The notes: generated by a model from the letters alone, not told the origin. Shown: positions 35,406-45,178, counted from the stretch's first letter. The stretch: DNA of 64,000 nucleotides from DLKC01 sp002478885 (GCA_046329585.1 JAXLUI010000001.1:62001-126000); one strand, 5' to 3'. Made by a program: numbers and translations.

Positions 35406-35436
35406 CGCTATTGTTGCGTCGCACTCTTGTACTGCA
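35382..35436 (+). repeat. dispersed intergenic element, copy 16
   Basis: GGCCGGCACCTGG is shared with the terminator's right arm; the core GTTGCGTCGCACTCTTGTAC is complete at 35413-35432. Upstream of the LutA-like gene. Confidence 0.75.
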
Positions 35437-35536
35437 ACAACTGCCGCATCAATTTGTCTTCGTTTTTCTAGTTGGCGCTGTAACCATATCTTTATCGCCG
35501 TTAACAACACGTTCATTTCGCAGAAATCAGTTCAAA

Positions 35537-36277
35537 ATGGAAGTACAGTCACAGGTTGCAGTTCAAATATTCATTCCTTGTTTTGTCGATCAGCTATATC
35601 CAACTGTTGCTTTCAACATGGTTAAGGTATTGCGCAAAGCGGGTTGCCTTGTTACGTATAACAGCAATCAAACCTGTTGTGGGCAGCCAGCATTTAATGC
35701 AGGTTTTTGGAACGAATCGAAAGATATTTGCGCAAAGTTCATCAAAGACTTCAGTGGACCCGGATACATAGTTGCGCCAAGTGCAAGCTGTGTTGGTTTT
35801 GTAAAAAATTATTACAATACACTTTTCGATAATTCATCGCTGCATAACGATGTAAAAAACCTCGGCGAAAACATCTTCGAGTTTTCCGACTTTCTCGTTA
35901 ACGTATTAAAGATGGATGATTTTGGTGCGGTGCTGCCGGGCCTCGCAACTTACCATGATAGCTGTGCGGCATTAAGAGAATGTAAAATAAAAGAAGAGCC
36001 AAGAAAATTATTGGCAAACGTAAAAGGATTACAACTGACAGAAATGAATGATGTAGAAACCTGTTGCGGTTTCGGCGGAACATTTGCCGTAAAATTTGAA
36101 CCGATCAGCATTGCCATGGCCGATCAAAAAGTCGCAAATGCCACTGCAACCGGGGCCGACTACCTCATTAGCACAGACATGAGTTGTCTTATGCATCTCG
36201 ATGGTTATATCAGGAACAAACAAGCTGCCATACGTGTAATGCATATTGCCGATGTACTTGCAAGCGGATGGGAGTAA
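35537..36277 (+). CDS. LutA/GlcF-type cysteine-rich Fe-S oxidoreductase subunit
   Basis: 246 residues from the ATG at 35537 (MEVQSQVAVQIFIPCFVDQL). An in-frame start at 35411 lies in the dispersed element and would add the artefact segment LRRTLVLQQ, so it is rejected. Two cysteine-rich CCG-type motifs (CCGQPAFNAGF around residue 45 and CCGFGGTFAVKFEPIS around residue 175) and SCVGF, HDSCAALRE. This is the LutA family, which with LutB and LutC oxidises L-lactate; LutB and LutC are not nearby. It may act with partners encoded elsewhere. Cytoplasmic. Confidence 0.88.
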   Translation: MEVQSQVAVQIFIPCFVDQLYPTVAFNMVKVLRKAGCLVTYNSNQTCCGQPAFNAGFWNESKDICAKFIKDFSGPGYIVAPSASCVGFVKNYYNTLFDNSSLHNDVKNLGENIFEFSDFLVNVLKMDDFGAVLPGLATYHDSCAALRECKIKEEPRKLLANVKGLQLTEMNDVETCCGFGGTFAVKFEPISIAMADQKVANATATGADYLISTDMSCLMHLDGYIRNKQAAIRVMHIADVLASGWE

Positions 36278-36321
36278 TTTCGGCCGGAAAGATTAGCGCC
36301 CTGTTTATTGCTGACCTCGGA

Positions 36322-36383
36322 ACGGAACGTTGCAGTGTGCGACGCAACGAAGACGCCGGAATAGCTGAAGCCGGGTACATAAA
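36322..36383 (-). repeat. dispersed intergenic element, copy 17
   Basis: Core GTGCGACGCAAC (36337-36348), then CGAAGACGCC and the end GAAGCCGGGTACATAAAT. Between the LutA-like gene and smc. Confidence 0.8.
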
Positions 36384-36561
36384 TTATTTTTCCGCCTTTA
36401 TTTTTGTCTAATAATAACAAAGCCCTTCCCAGCACCTTACATTGAAAATCAACGGGTTTTATCACTTACCGTTATTTCTTCACTACTTCTCCACAGCAGG
36501 AATATCATTCTTCAGTTATTTAGCGTTTTAAGCTATGTTCGCATAGATAAAATGGCTAAAC

Positions 36562-39500
36562 GTGAGATTAAAATCATTAGAAATAAAAGGCTTCAAAAGT
36601 TTTGCTGACAAAACAGTAGTAAACTTTGACGAAGGCATCACCGGAATTATCGGGCCTAATGGCTGCGGTAAGAGTAATATTATTGATTCCATTCGCTGGG
36701 TAATAGGAGAGCAGAAGATATCTGCGCTTCGTAGTGAAAATCTTGAAGCGCTCGTGTTTAATGGAAGCAAAACGCGCACTGCCAGCGGTTTGGCAGAAGT
36801 GAGCCTGACCTTCGAAAATACGCGGAACCTGCTTCCTACCGAATTCAGTACTGTTACAGTTACAAGACGTTTTTTTAAAAATGGCGAAAGCGAATACCGG
36901 CTGAATGATGTGCAATGCCGTTTGAAAGATATTCATAATCTTTTTATGGATACGGGTGTCTCAAATGACAGCTACGCCATTATTGAGCTTGGCATGGTTG
37001 ATGACATTATTAAAGACAAAGACAACAGCCGTCGCCGTATGCTTGAGCAGGCAGCCGGTATAACCATTTACAAAACCCGCAAAAAAGAAGCGAAGAATAA
37101 ACTCGATCTTACCGAGCAAGACCTTAACCGCATCGAAGACCTGTTGTTCGAAATAAACAACCAGTTGAAAATGCTGGAGAGCCAGGCCAAGAAAGCTGAA
37201 AAGTACTTTGAGATAAAGAAAGATTATAAGGAGATTGCCGTTGAGCTTGCAAAGGCCGCGTTGGAAGGTTTTAACATCACTTATAAACAACTTAATGAAC
37301 AGCAGGATGATGAGGTTAATAAGAGAACTGTGCTGGAAGCAGAAATAGCCACGGAAGAGGCTGCAATAGAACAGGAGAAGGTTGGGTTTATAGAAAAGGA
37401 ACGCGCTTTGCAAGGGATGCAACAAGAGTTTAATCTTTTTCAGCAGGATGTACGTTCAAAAGAGAATGAAAAAAACCTTGCTTCACAGAAACTACATTTT
37501 CTGAAAGACAAAGAGGCCGGGTTAAAAGATTTTCTTGGTAAGGCAGAAGGCCAATTGAAGGGGATACAAGATTCTATTGAATTTTCCCATTTACAGGTGG
37601 GTGAAGAAGAATCAAGACTTGCTGAGTTGCTGGAAAAGCTTGAAACAATAAAAGAAGAAACCGGCGATAAACGTATTCAATTTGAACAAAAGAGAGCCGC
37701 AGTTGATGGTTCGAGAAGTAAATATCAACAGGTACAACGCAACCAGTTTGATGCGGAAAAGAAAGTTGCAGTTGCTGATACATCCATCCAAAACCTGCAA
37801 AGAGCCCATGCGCAGTTGACCGATGAAAAGGAAAACCGTTCGGCTCAGTTGCAGCAACTGGAAAAAGAACTAGCCGAAAAAGAAGAATTGCTCGAAAATA
37901 AAAGAAATGATCTGCGCGAGTTACAGGAACACCATGAAAGAACCAAGGAGCAAATACTGGAAACGCAAAGCCAGCTGGAAGTGTTACGCAATCAGCTCGC
38001 CGAGGAAAACAGAAGACTTGATGCAAAGCGCAATGAACACGATTTGCTGAAGAGCCTTATTGATTCCATGGAAGGCTACCCGGAAAGTGTAAAATTCCTG
38101 CACAAAAATCCAAATTGGAATAATAACGCGCCCATACTTTCAGATATTATTTATGTAAACGAAGCATATCGAACAGCGGTTGAAAATGTTTTAGAGCCTT
38201 ACCTGAGCTATTATGTTGTAAATAATTTAAAGGAAGGATTGCAGGCTGTTCAACTGTTGGATGAAAACAAAAAAGGGAAAGCGAATTTTTTTATCCTTGA
38301 CAGGATTGGTGAAAACGAGACGATTACCAAGCAACCGGAGTTTACAATACGTGCGCTGGATGTAATTGAGGTTGACGACGAATATCGTGAACTCGCTGAA
38401 TATCTCTTAGGTAACGTGTACATCGCAGAAAATGATGAAGCGATCAATACTTCAACCAACGCTGTTATACTGGAGAAACATGGCAAATATGTAAAGGGTA
38501 AATATGCCCTTAGCGGAGGCAGTGTTGGATTGTTTGAAGGCAAGAAAATAGGCCGTGCAAAGAATCTTGAAAAAATTCATGACGAGATTGTTTTACAAGA
38601 CGCGGTGGTGAATGCATTGAAAGCGGAGATCAAACAAAAACATAATGAAGTAATTGGTTTCAATGAGCAATTGAAAGAAAACCTGATCAGGCAGACCGAA
38701 AATGAAATCAATCAATTAACCAACCAGGTTTTTGCTGCAAAAAATAAGGCTGAAAACCTGCAAGCTGCCCAGCAAAACGCCACACAAAGAATAGAAGATC
38801 TCGAATCAAGATTACAGGATGACCAGGATGGTATCGCCACAACCAGAGAAGCACTTGCCGAGCTGAGTAACGAACTTCAGGCAATACTTGAAGCTACAAA
38901 AGCTGCAGAACAGGAATTTCAATCAGCGGAACAGGAGTTTGCATTTGCGAATGCGAAATACAATGAAACCAATCTTCTTGTAACAAGGCAACAAAGCAAA
39001 CTCGTTGCGATCAAGCAGGAACTGGTTTTCAAGCAAAACCAACTGACCGAGCTCGGTAATCAGGTTGAATCAAATACCCAACAATTAAGCAACGCAGCTC
39101 AACTGATAGAGGAGGGCCAGCAGGCCTTGATCGACAGCGAAGCATTACTTGTGCAGATGCTACGCCGCAAAGAAGAGGAACAACAAAAGCTAAACGAAGC
39201 AGACCAGGCATACTATAACCTGCGCAATGCGTTGCAGGCAAAAGAAAGTGAGTTGCGCCATAAAGTAAAAAGCAGGGAGATTGTTGAACATCTACTAAGC
39301 GAAATTAAGGATCGCCTTAATGAATTAAAACTGCAACTGGCAGGCATGAAAGAAAGATTGCATGTTGAATTCAAGATAGCGCTGGATGACATTCTTGATC
39401 AACCAAGAACCAGTACAACGCCATTGGAAGAACTGCAGGCAACAAGTGACAGGATGAGAAAACGGCTGGAAAATATTGGGGAGGTCAATCCCACGGCTAT

Positions 39501-40080
39501 CGAAGCTTTCCAGGAAATGCGGAAACGTTATGAGTTTATTCTTGAACAAAAGAATGATCTTGTTAACGCCAAGGAAAGCCTTTTGCAAACCATACAAGAA
39601 GTCGAAGCTACAGCCAACCAGCAATTTCTCGATACTTTCAATAAGGTCAGAGAAAATTTTCAAAGGGTATTCAAAGCATTATTTACTGAAGAAGATACAG
39701 CAGACATGATCCTTGACAACCCGGATAACCTTGCTGAAACCGGCATCGACATTGTAGCAAAGCCTAAAGGTAAGAGGCCATCATCCATTAACCAGTTAAG
39801 CGGCGGAGAAAAAACACTCACGGCCACAGCCTTATTATTTTCCATTTACTTGATTAAGCCTGCACCGTTCTGTATTCTAGATGAAGTCGATGCTCCGCTC
39901 GATGATGCAAATGTTGGCAAGTTCACACAAATGATCAAAAAATTCAGTGAGAATTCGCAGTTCATTATTGTTACGCATAATAAAATGACCATGGGCACTG
40001 TTGACGTAATATATGGCGTAACCATGCAGGAACCTGGCGTAAGCAAGCTTGTACCGGTCGATTTCCGCAGCCTGAATTAA
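36562..40080 (+). CDS. smc: chromosome segregation protein SMC
   Basis: 1172 residues, normal for bacterial SMC, with a GTG start at 36562 (MRLKSLEIKGFKSFADKT); an ATG at 36552 is out of frame. The Walker A loop GPNGCGKS is at residues 31-38. Two long coiled coils (about 170-500 and 690-1000) flank the hinge (about 505-680, including NGALS-type loops such as YALSGGSVGLFEGKK). The C-terminal head has the signature LSGGEKTLTATALL and Walker B FCILDEVDAPLDDANVGKF. SMC-ScpAB condenses and segregates chromosomes. ScpA and ScpB are not in the window. It is followed by a clean terminator. Confidence 0.97.
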   Translation: MRLKSLEIKGFKSFADKTVVNFDEGITGIIGPNGCGKSNIIDSIRWVIGEQKISALRSENLEALVFNGSKTRTASGLAEVSLTFENTRNLLPTEFSTVTVTRRFFKNGESEYRLNDVQCRLKDIHNLFMDTGVSNDSYAIIELGMVDDIIKDKDNSRRRMLEQAAGITIYKTRKKEAKNKLDLTEQDLNRIEDLLFEINNQLKMLESQAKKAEKYFEIKKDYKEIAVELAKAALEGFNITYKQLNEQQDDEVNKRTVLEAEIATEEAAIEQEKVGFIEKERALQGMQQEFNLFQQDVRSKENEKNLASQKLHFLKDKEAGLKDFLGKAEGQLKGIQDSIEFSHLQVGEEESRLAELLEKLETIKEETGDKRIQFEQKRAAVDGSRSKYQQVQRNQFDAEKKVAVADTSIQNLQRAHAQLTDEKENRSAQLQQLEKELAEKEELLENKRNDLRELQEHHERTKEQILETQSQLEVLRNQLAEENRRLDAKRNEHDLLKSLIDSMEGYPESVKFLHKNPNWNNNAPILSDIIYVNEAYRTAVENVLEPYLSYYVVNNLKEGLQAVQLLDENKKGKANFFILDRIGENETITKQPEFTIRALDVIEVDDEYRELAEYLLGNVYIAENDEAINTSTNAVILEKHGKYVKGKYALSGGSVGLFEGKKIGRAKNLEKIHDEIVLQDAVVNALKAEIKQKHNEVIGFNEQLKENLIRQTENEINQLTNQVFAAKNKAENLQAAQQNATQRIEDLESRLQDDQDGIATTREALAELSNELQAILEATKAAEQEFQSAEQEFAFANAKYNETNLLVTRQQSKLVAIKQELVFKQNQLTELGNQVESNTQQLSNAAQLIEEGQQALIDSEALLVQMLRRKEEEQQKLNEADQAYYNLRNALQAKESELRHKVKSREIVEHLLSEIKDRLNELKLQLAGMKERLHVEFKIALDDILDQPRTSTTPLEELQATSDRMRKRLENIGEVNPTAIEAFQEMRKRYEFILEQKNDLVNAKESLLQTIQEVEATANQQFLDTFNKVRENFQRVFKALFTEEDTADMILDNPDNLAETGIDIVAKPKGKRPSSINQLSGGEKTLTATALLFSIYLIKPAPFCILDEVDAPLDDANVGKFTQMIKKFSENSQFIIVTHNKMTMGTVDVIYGVTMQEPGVSKLVPVDFRSLN

Positions 40081-40102
40081 TCTTTAAAAACATTTTTATT
40101 AT

Positions 40103-40145
40103 AAAAGGATTAGCAGCAATTTTACCGCTGCTGATCCTTTTTTAT
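40103..40145 (+). terminator. terminator of smc
   Basis: AAAAGGATTAGCAGC (40103-40117) pairs with GCTGCTGATCCTTTT (40127-40141) with one mismatch, then a T-run. Confidence 0.85.
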
Positions 40146-40168
40146 TTTAACGCTCATCTCTTTATATT

Positions 40169-40606
40169 TTGTTTAAACCAGCACTCGTTTTATATGTTGT
40201 TTGCTTCGGCTTATACATCCTGTTTAGCAGGCAACCAGACTATTTTGATGGAGAAATGGGTAAGGCGGTCATTCATTTTTTACAAGACACGCTAAGCAAA
40301 GAGTTAGAGCCATTTGCTATTTATTCGGTCGAGGGCAAAGAATACCGTATAAAAGCCGGCTATTTTTTCAGGAATTTTGAGGAGGGCCAGCGAGTTAATA
40401 TTATCTATGAGCTTTCACAGCCTGCAAAAGGCGCTGTTTACAATTTTTGGGGATACTGGATTACCTGGGGCGAAACTCTTTTTTCCCTTTTTCTCATGAC
40501 CGCCTTATACAAAATATCTCATGCAGTCACAAAAAATCCATCGCCTGAATCGCTGGTAGAACAAATGGAGTTTAAGCCGGCTAAAAGAAGAAAATACGAA
40601 GACTAA
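40169..40606 (+). CDS. hypothetical membrane protein
   Basis: 145 residues with a TTG start (LFKPALVLYVV read as M). A first membrane segment (about 4-20), then a soluble part with EGKEYRIKAGYFFRNFEEGQRVNIIYE that resembles a DUF3592-type domain, and a second membrane segment (about 92-112, YWITWGETLFSLFLMTALYK). The charged tail ends KPAKRRKYED. I do not recognise a specific family beyond that. It lies 28 bp after the smc terminator and 16 bp before the DMT gene, so they probably share a transcript. Confidence 0.7.
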   Translation: MFKPALVLYVVCFGLYILFSRQPDYFDGEMGKAVIHFLQDTLSKELEPFAIYSVEGKEYRIKAGYFFRNFEEGQRVNIIYELSQPAKGAVYNFWGYWITWGETLFSLFLMTALYKISHAVTKNPSPESLVEQMEFKPAKRRKYED

Positions 40607-40622
40607 TCTTAAAACGCCCGAT

Positions 40623-40952
40623 ATGCGCACTGTTATTTTACTTGTTTTTTCTAACGTCTTTATGACGTTTGCCTGGTACGGAAATCTAAAAGATCCAAGC
40701 CTGCCTTTATGGAAAGCGGTACTCATAAGCTGGGGAATCGCTTTTTTTGAATATTGTTTAATGGTACCTGCTAACAGGGCTGGGTTTGAAGATGGATTCA
40801 ATGGTTTCCAGTTGAAAATGATCCAGGAAGTAATTACCCTTACCGTATTCACAGTATTTGCTGTGCTGTATCTTAAAGAGCCATTTCAGTGGAAGTACCT
40901 TGTGAGCTTCGGTTTCCTTCTCGGTGCAGTTTATTTCGCTTTCAAAAAGTAA
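40623..40952 (+). CDS. DMT family small membrane protein (DUF486)
   Basis: 109 residues with four hydrophobic segments. The sequence MRTVILLVFSNVFMTFAWYG and the ending LVSFGFLLGAVYFAFKK match the DUF486 family of four-helix membrane proteins related to EmrE/DMT transporters. FEYCLMVPANRAGF in the middle is a family hallmark. Function unknown in detail; half-size transporter is inference. Follows the hypothetical membrane protein by 16 bp and is followed by two copies of a terminator-like block. Confidence 0.85.
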   Translation: MRTVILLVFSNVFMTFAWYGNLKDPSLPLWKAVLISWGIAFFEYCLMVPANRAGFEDGFNGFQLKMIQEVITLTVFTVFAVLYLKEPFQWKYLVSFGFLLGAVYFAFKK

Positions 40953-40967
40953 AATGCCGTAAAAAAA

Positions 40968-41038
40968 TAAGGGCATCAAGCTCTCGCAATGACGCCCTGT
41001 TTTAACCCTGCTGCTAGTTTATAGTAAGTAAATACTAA
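40968..41038 (+). repeat. duplicated terminator-like block, first copy
   Basis: GGGCATCA and TGACGCCC (one A/C mismatch) form a hairpin around an 11-nt loop, followed by TGTTTTAACCCTGCTGC and TAGTTTATAGTAAGT. A second near-identical copy is 130 bp downstream. Confidence 0.85.
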
Positions 41039-41097
41039 TACGTGGTTACAAATTTTCAAAACTCCCTTCTCGACCCCGGCATTTACAGATTTTTAAA

Positions 41098-41169
41098 TAA
41101 AGGGCATCATGCTCTCGCAATGACGCCCTGTTTTAACCCTGCTGCTAGTTTATAGTAAGTGATACTAAT
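41098..41169 (+). repeat. duplicated terminator-like block, second copy
   Basis: Near identical to 40968-41038: it differs by CATCAT for CATCAA and by the end. Together they look like a tandem duplication of a terminator and flank, with a unique 60-bp spacer. Confidence 0.85.
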
Positions 41170-41171
41170 TC

Positions 41172-41230
41172 TTTTGTCCCGGGCATCTCATTTTGCTTCA
41201 GCTTCTGTTGCGTCGCACTCTTGTACTTCA
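41172..41230 (+). repeat. dispersed intergenic element, copy 18
   Basis: TTTTGTCCCGGGCATCTC (41172-41189), core GTTGCGTCGCACTCTTGTAC (41207-41226). Between convergent genes. Confidence 0.85.
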
Positions 41231-41337
41231 TCAATACTGTTCAACACTGTCATTTTTCAACCGCACGTATAATAGACTATGCCTTTTTTTCAAGGTTTAA
41301 AAGAAAATAAAAAATATTTTATTTTTTATTAGCGGAC

Positions 41338-42360
41338 CTAAAGATCAAGCACTGCAATTTTTCCATTGCTGCCGGCTAAGAAAACCTTGCTGCCGTTTTT
41401 TGCCTTTTTACATACATGAAAGCTAAGCCTTGAAACGAGCGCCCAGTTCATGCCGCCGTCTTTTGAAATGTCGACCCCGCTTGTGCCGCAGCAGATAAGG
41501 TCTTTATTGGAGATATATTCCACACAACTGCGATAGCCATGTGGTGGGGTAGCAGCGACCAAAATAAATGGTTGTTTTTTTAGCTGCACAACCACACAGT
41601 TTAGCGTGGAAAAAGTATCAACCGCAAAGTCGCCGCCAACGATTACTGCCATTTTTCCATTGCCGCTCAGCGCAAGAGCATTTGCACCGGTCGATTCCTT
41701 TCCCTGCAACAGTGGCAACGCGTAAAATTTATTCCTGTAAAAAAATCTTGAACTTATACCGCCGGTCACAAAACTCAATGGGTAGTCTTTGTTACCAGTG
41801 AATTTAATATTGCTACCGCTTGCTGCAAAAAATGCCTCGCCTTTGTTTAGGTTGCGCGACATGCCACTGATTAGCTGGGGATACCATGTTTCGCCATTTT
41901 GAACACTCATTGCCTCAAACATGGAACCATTAACCGGATCACCGATAACTACACCTTCACCTTTTGAATTAAAGTCCATCGCATCGAGAAACATACCCTT
42001 CGTGCTGTCTTCAAAAACCTTGTTCCAACTTTTGCCGCCGTCTCTTGTTTTAAGAATAACAGCCGGTTCAGCAACTGCCATAATAACTGCAGTGTTTTCA
42101 TCGAATGCTTCAATATCACGGAAATCCCGCTTTTCATAGCCAGCAAGCGTTTGCCATTCAAATGATTTGCCACCGTTCACCGACCTTGCAACAGTTCCAT
42201 TGCTGCCGCTGATCCAGACAATATTGTCATCAACAACACTTAATCCTCTAATAGAAGTTTTTCTGCCAGAATCAACGATATTGATCACCGATTTTTGGGC
42301 ATAGGAGTTTGCAGTGCATAGCACTAAAACAACAAAAACGCATTTTTTAAAATTGAACAT
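41338..42360 (-). CDS. secreted YCF48/BNR beta-propeller protein
   Basis: 340 residues with a signal peptide (cleavage near NSYAQ). Asp-box motifs include RSVNGGKSFEW, KTRDGGKSWNKV, and SKDGGMNWALV, and repeats such as DDNIVWISGSNGTVA occur near the start of blades. This predicts a propeller related to photosystem assembly factor YCF48/HCF136 or to sialidases; catalytic residues are not identified. It is a paralogue-like neighbour of the propeller at 15374. The C-terminus ends without a sorting domain. Role unknown. Confidence 0.85.
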   Translation of the reverse strand: MFNFKKCVFVVLVLCTANSYAQKSVINIVDSGRKTSIRGLSVVDDNIVWISGSNGTVARSVNGGKSFEWQTLAGYEKRDFRDIEAFDENTAVIMAVAEPAVILKTRDGGKSWNKVFEDSTKGMFLDAMDFNSKGEGVVIGDPVNGSMFEAMSVQNGETWYPQLISGMSRNLNKGEAFFAASGSNIKFTGNKDYPLSFVTGGISSRFFYRNKFYALPLLQGKESTGANALALSGNGKMAVIVGGDFAVDTFSTLNCVVVQLKKQPFILVAATPPHGYRSCVEYISNKDLICCGTSGVDISKDGGMNWALVSRLSFHVCKKAKNGSKVFLAGSNGKIAVLDL

Positions 42361-42429
42361 TGCTCCTGTTTTATATACTGATTAACTAACAATTTTGTAA
42401 TTGCATTTCGTACAAGAAAGCTGCATGCT

Positions 42430-42496
42430 GAACAAGGCCCTAAAGTGAGTGACACAACGAAGATGCCATGAAAATCAACAGCCGGTTACAAAAAAC
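42430..42496 (-). repeat. dispersed intergenic element, copy 19 (GTGTCAC subtype)
   Basis: Core GTGAGTGACACAAC (42445-42458), then CGAAGATGCC and the end ACAGCCGGTTACAAAAAAC. Downstream of the GH13 gene. Confidence 0.8.
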
Positions 42497-42518
42497 AAAT
42501 ACGGGAAAAATTGTGACA

Positions 42519-43796
42519 CTATTCCTTTGTTGCGTAAACAAAATATTCCCAGCCTTGCATTTCAAAATGCTGATCGTTTTGCACCAGATGTTCGATACCT
42601 GAAAATAAATTTACGTAGCTACCGGCAAGGCCTGGTTCGTTTATAGAAAATCTCAACTTGTCGTTATTTGAGAAATTGAGCAACACAAAAATTTTCGCGT
42701 CATCATTCTGCCATAGAAAGGAAAGTATCTTGTCGTTTAAAGGATTGTCAATAAAACGCAACTCACCACCTGTCTGCATTGCTTTGTGTAGCAAGCGCAA
42801 TGTAAGCAGCGCCTGGTAAAACGCGTGTAGCGACGGATTCTTCGTCCACAATATTTCATCTTTATCGAAAAATTTCAGACGCTTTGTATTGGGAATTTCC
42901 TGGCCACTATAAACGAGTGGTATACCTTTCCACAGACAGGTGAAAACGGCAAATGTTTTAGAAGCCCGCCCATATTTTTCGATATCGGTTCCGTTCCAAC
43001 TATTTTCATCGTGGTTACTGGTGAAGAAAAGCTTTTTAGCATTTGCAGGATATGTTTGATATTTTTCGATTACGCCTTTAAAGTGTTCGAGCGATGCAAA
43101 TCCTTTCATCATCTTCTCGGTTATATGCATCCATTCCCAGGCATAGGAAATGTCAAAGGCTTCATGATATTCCACCACCTCGCATTCCGCCAGCCAGCAA
43201 AGCGATTTTAACGCATCACATTTTCTTCTGGCATCGATCCAAAAATCAAGCGGAACAAGGTGTGCCATATCGCAGCGAAACCCGTCAATGTCACATTCGT
43301 TAACCCAAAATTTCATTGCATCAATTAATGCATTGCGCATTTGAGGGCTTTCAAAATTCAAGTCTATCACATCGTGCCAGCCATTACGTTCAGTAAAATC
43401 TCCGTCGGCGTTCTTCACATACCAATCAGGATGCTCAATGGCCCAATGATGGTCCCAACCTGTGTGATTGGCTACCCAATCGATAATAAGTTTCATATCG
43501 TTTTCGTGAGCAGCTTTTACGAGTTGTTTGAAATCGGCAAGCTCACCAAACTCAGAATTGATTTCTGTATAGCTACTACATGCATAATAACTGCCGAGGC
43601 TGCCCTGGCGTTCCTGCGTGCTTATGGGTGTAATTGGCATAAGCCAAAGTATTTTTACCCCCATTTCTCTTAGTCTTGGCAAATGATTTTGAAAAGCTGC
43701 AAAAGTGCCTTCCGGCGTGTATTGGCGTATGTTAACCTCGTAAATATTTGAATTATTAAGCCACCCTACCTGCTCAAAATGTTTCTTCATAAACAA
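42519..43796 (-). CDS. alpha-amylase family glycoside hydrolase (GH13)
   Basis: 425 residues without a signal peptide, so cytoplasmic. The TIM-barrel motifs of GH13 are present: LWLMPITPIS, IIDWVANHTGWDHHW, DGFRCDMAH with nucleophile Asp176, LAECE with Glu204 as acid/base, and FTSNHDENSW with Asp263. No starch-binding module is seen. It is short for an alpha-amylase; it could act on maltodextrin or trehalose-like oligosaccharides internally. Start could be two codons later (MKKHFEQV). The APC permease gene starts divergently about 41 bp away, so the promoters must overlap. Confidence 0.92.
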   Translation of the reverse strand: MFMKKHFEQVGWLNNSNIYEVNIRQYTPEGTFAAFQNHLPRLREMGVKILWLMPITPISTQERQGSLGSYYACSSYTEINSEFGELADFKQLVKAAHENDMKLIIDWVANHTGWDHHWAIEHPDWYVKNADGDFTERNGWHDVIDLNFESPQMRNALIDAMKFWVNECDIDGFRCDMAHLVPLDFWIDARRKCDALKSLCWLAECEVVEYHEAFDISYAWEWMHITEKMMKGFASLEHFKGVIEKYQTYPANAKKLFFTSNHDENSWNGTDIEKYGRASKTFAVFTCLWKGIPLVYSGQEIPNTKRLKFFDKDEILWTKNPSLHAFYQALLTLRLLHKAMQTGGELRFIDNPLNDKILSFLWQNDDAKIFVLLNFSNNDKLRFSINEPGLAGSYVNLFSGIEHLVQNDQHFEMQGWEYFVYATKE

Positions 43797-43837
43797 ATCT
43801 CTTATAAAGCAAAGAAATGGTATTATTGCGTTCCGCG

Positions 43838-45178
43838 ATGACCAAAGCTAATTTAGAAAGAAAAATCAGTTTGTTACAGGCAACTGCGATCAATATGACC
43901 GATATGGTTGGTATCGGTCCGTTCATTGTTTTAAGCAGCGTCGCAGGTATAATGAATGGCCCTTGGTTTCTTTACGCATGGGTTGCCGGTGCCGCCCTTT
44001 CGTTTATCGATGCAATGGTTTGGAGTGAACTTGGTTCAACCTTTCCTTTAGCGGGTGGCAGTTTCAATTTTTTAAAGGAAGGTTATGGGCCAAAATGGGG
44101 AAAGCTGATGAGCTTTCTTTTTGTATGGCAAACGATGATACAGGCTCCGCTGGTCATCGCATCAGCAGCTATCGGTTTTTCGCAGTACCTCAATTTTATT
44201 GTTCACATGAATACCATTGAAAGCAAAATGGTAAGCGGTGCTGTAGTAGTGCTCATCGTTCTTTTACTATATCGTAAGATAGAGGCGATCGGCAATATCA
44301 GCCTGTTGCTATGGCTCGGCGTTTTAATTACGATGAGCTGTATTATTTTCGGCGGCATTGCACATGGAAATTTTATGGCTCCGGTCATGCAAATTAATGA
44401 TGGCCTTAGCCCTAACCTCGCTTTTGCAGGTTTACTAATGGCCGCGAGTTCAAAAACAATGTACAGTTACCTGGGCTATTACAATGTTTGCCATTTAGGC
44501 GGCGAAATCACCGATCCGCAAAGGAATATTTCACGAAGCATGTTCATATCGGTGGCTGGTATCGCTGCCTTTTATCTTTTAATGAACATCAGTGTAGCGT
44601 CTGTTTTGCCATTTAATACCATTACAGATAGCAATTTTGTAATTAGCGATTATATCAGCGTACTCGCCGGCAATACCGCCGCCAATATCGTAACTGCGCT
44701 TATTTTGTGGGTGGCTTTCGCTTCAGTATTTTCAGCAACGCTCGGATACAGCCGCATTCCATATGCAGCTGCTAAAGACGGCGCTTTCTTTAGCGTTTTT
44801 GCCAAACTTCATCCCACAAAAAATTTTCCTTATGTATCCTTGCTGGTGCTGGGAGGTGTTGCTTTTATTTTCAGTGTTTTCTTCGACCGGGTCTCGGATG
44901 TTATCAGCGCCATACTTGCGGTGCGCATACTGGTGCAGTTTGTAGGGCAGGGCATAGGCCTTATATTGCTGAGTTACAGAAAAGGTCGGGATTTTATAAA
45001 ATGGAAAATGCCTTTGTTTCCACTACCCGTTATTGTGGGTGGCGTAACATGGCTTGCAATATTTTATTCAACGGGTTTGCAAATGATGTTGTCGGGTCTC
45101 ATCGTAATAGCGCTTGGAGTAATCGTTTACCTAGTTAAGTCTATGCTGGCAAAAGAATGGCCGTTTGAAAAGAAGTAA
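43838..45178 (+). CDS. APC superfamily amino-acid permease
   Basis: About 446 residues with 12 predicted membrane segments. The ATG at 43838 (MTKANLERKISLLQ) is preferred over 43817. The N-terminal helix reads INMTDMVGIGPFIVLSSVAG, the unwound glycine-rich helix 1 of the APC fold (GIGPFI). Further marks include GGSFNFLKEGYGPKW and YLGYYNVCHLGGEITDPQRNI, typical of the family. It probably imports amino acids with a proton or sodium. Substrate is not evident. It is divergent from the GH13 gene. Confidence 0.9.
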   Translation: MTKANLERKISLLQATAINMTDMVGIGPFIVLSSVAGIMNGPWFLYAWVAGAALSFIDAMVWSELGSTFPLAGGSFNFLKEGYGPKWGKLMSFLFVWQTMIQAPLVIASAAIGFSQYLNFIVHMNTIESKMVSGAVVVLIVLLLYRKIEAIGNISLLLWLGVLITMSCIIFGGIAHGNFMAPVMQINDGLSPNLAFAGLLMAASSKTMYSYLGYYNVCHLGGEITDPQRNISRSMFISVAGIAAFYLLMNISVASVLPFNTITDSNFVISDYISVLAGNTAANIVTALILWVAFASVFSATLGYSRIPYAAAKDGAFFSVFAKLHPTKNFPYVSLLVLGGVAFIFSVFFDRVSDVISAILAVRILVQFVGQGIGLILLSYRKGRDFIKWKMPLFPLPVIVGGVTWLAIFYSTGLQMMLSGLIVIALGVIVYLVKSMLAKEWPFEKK

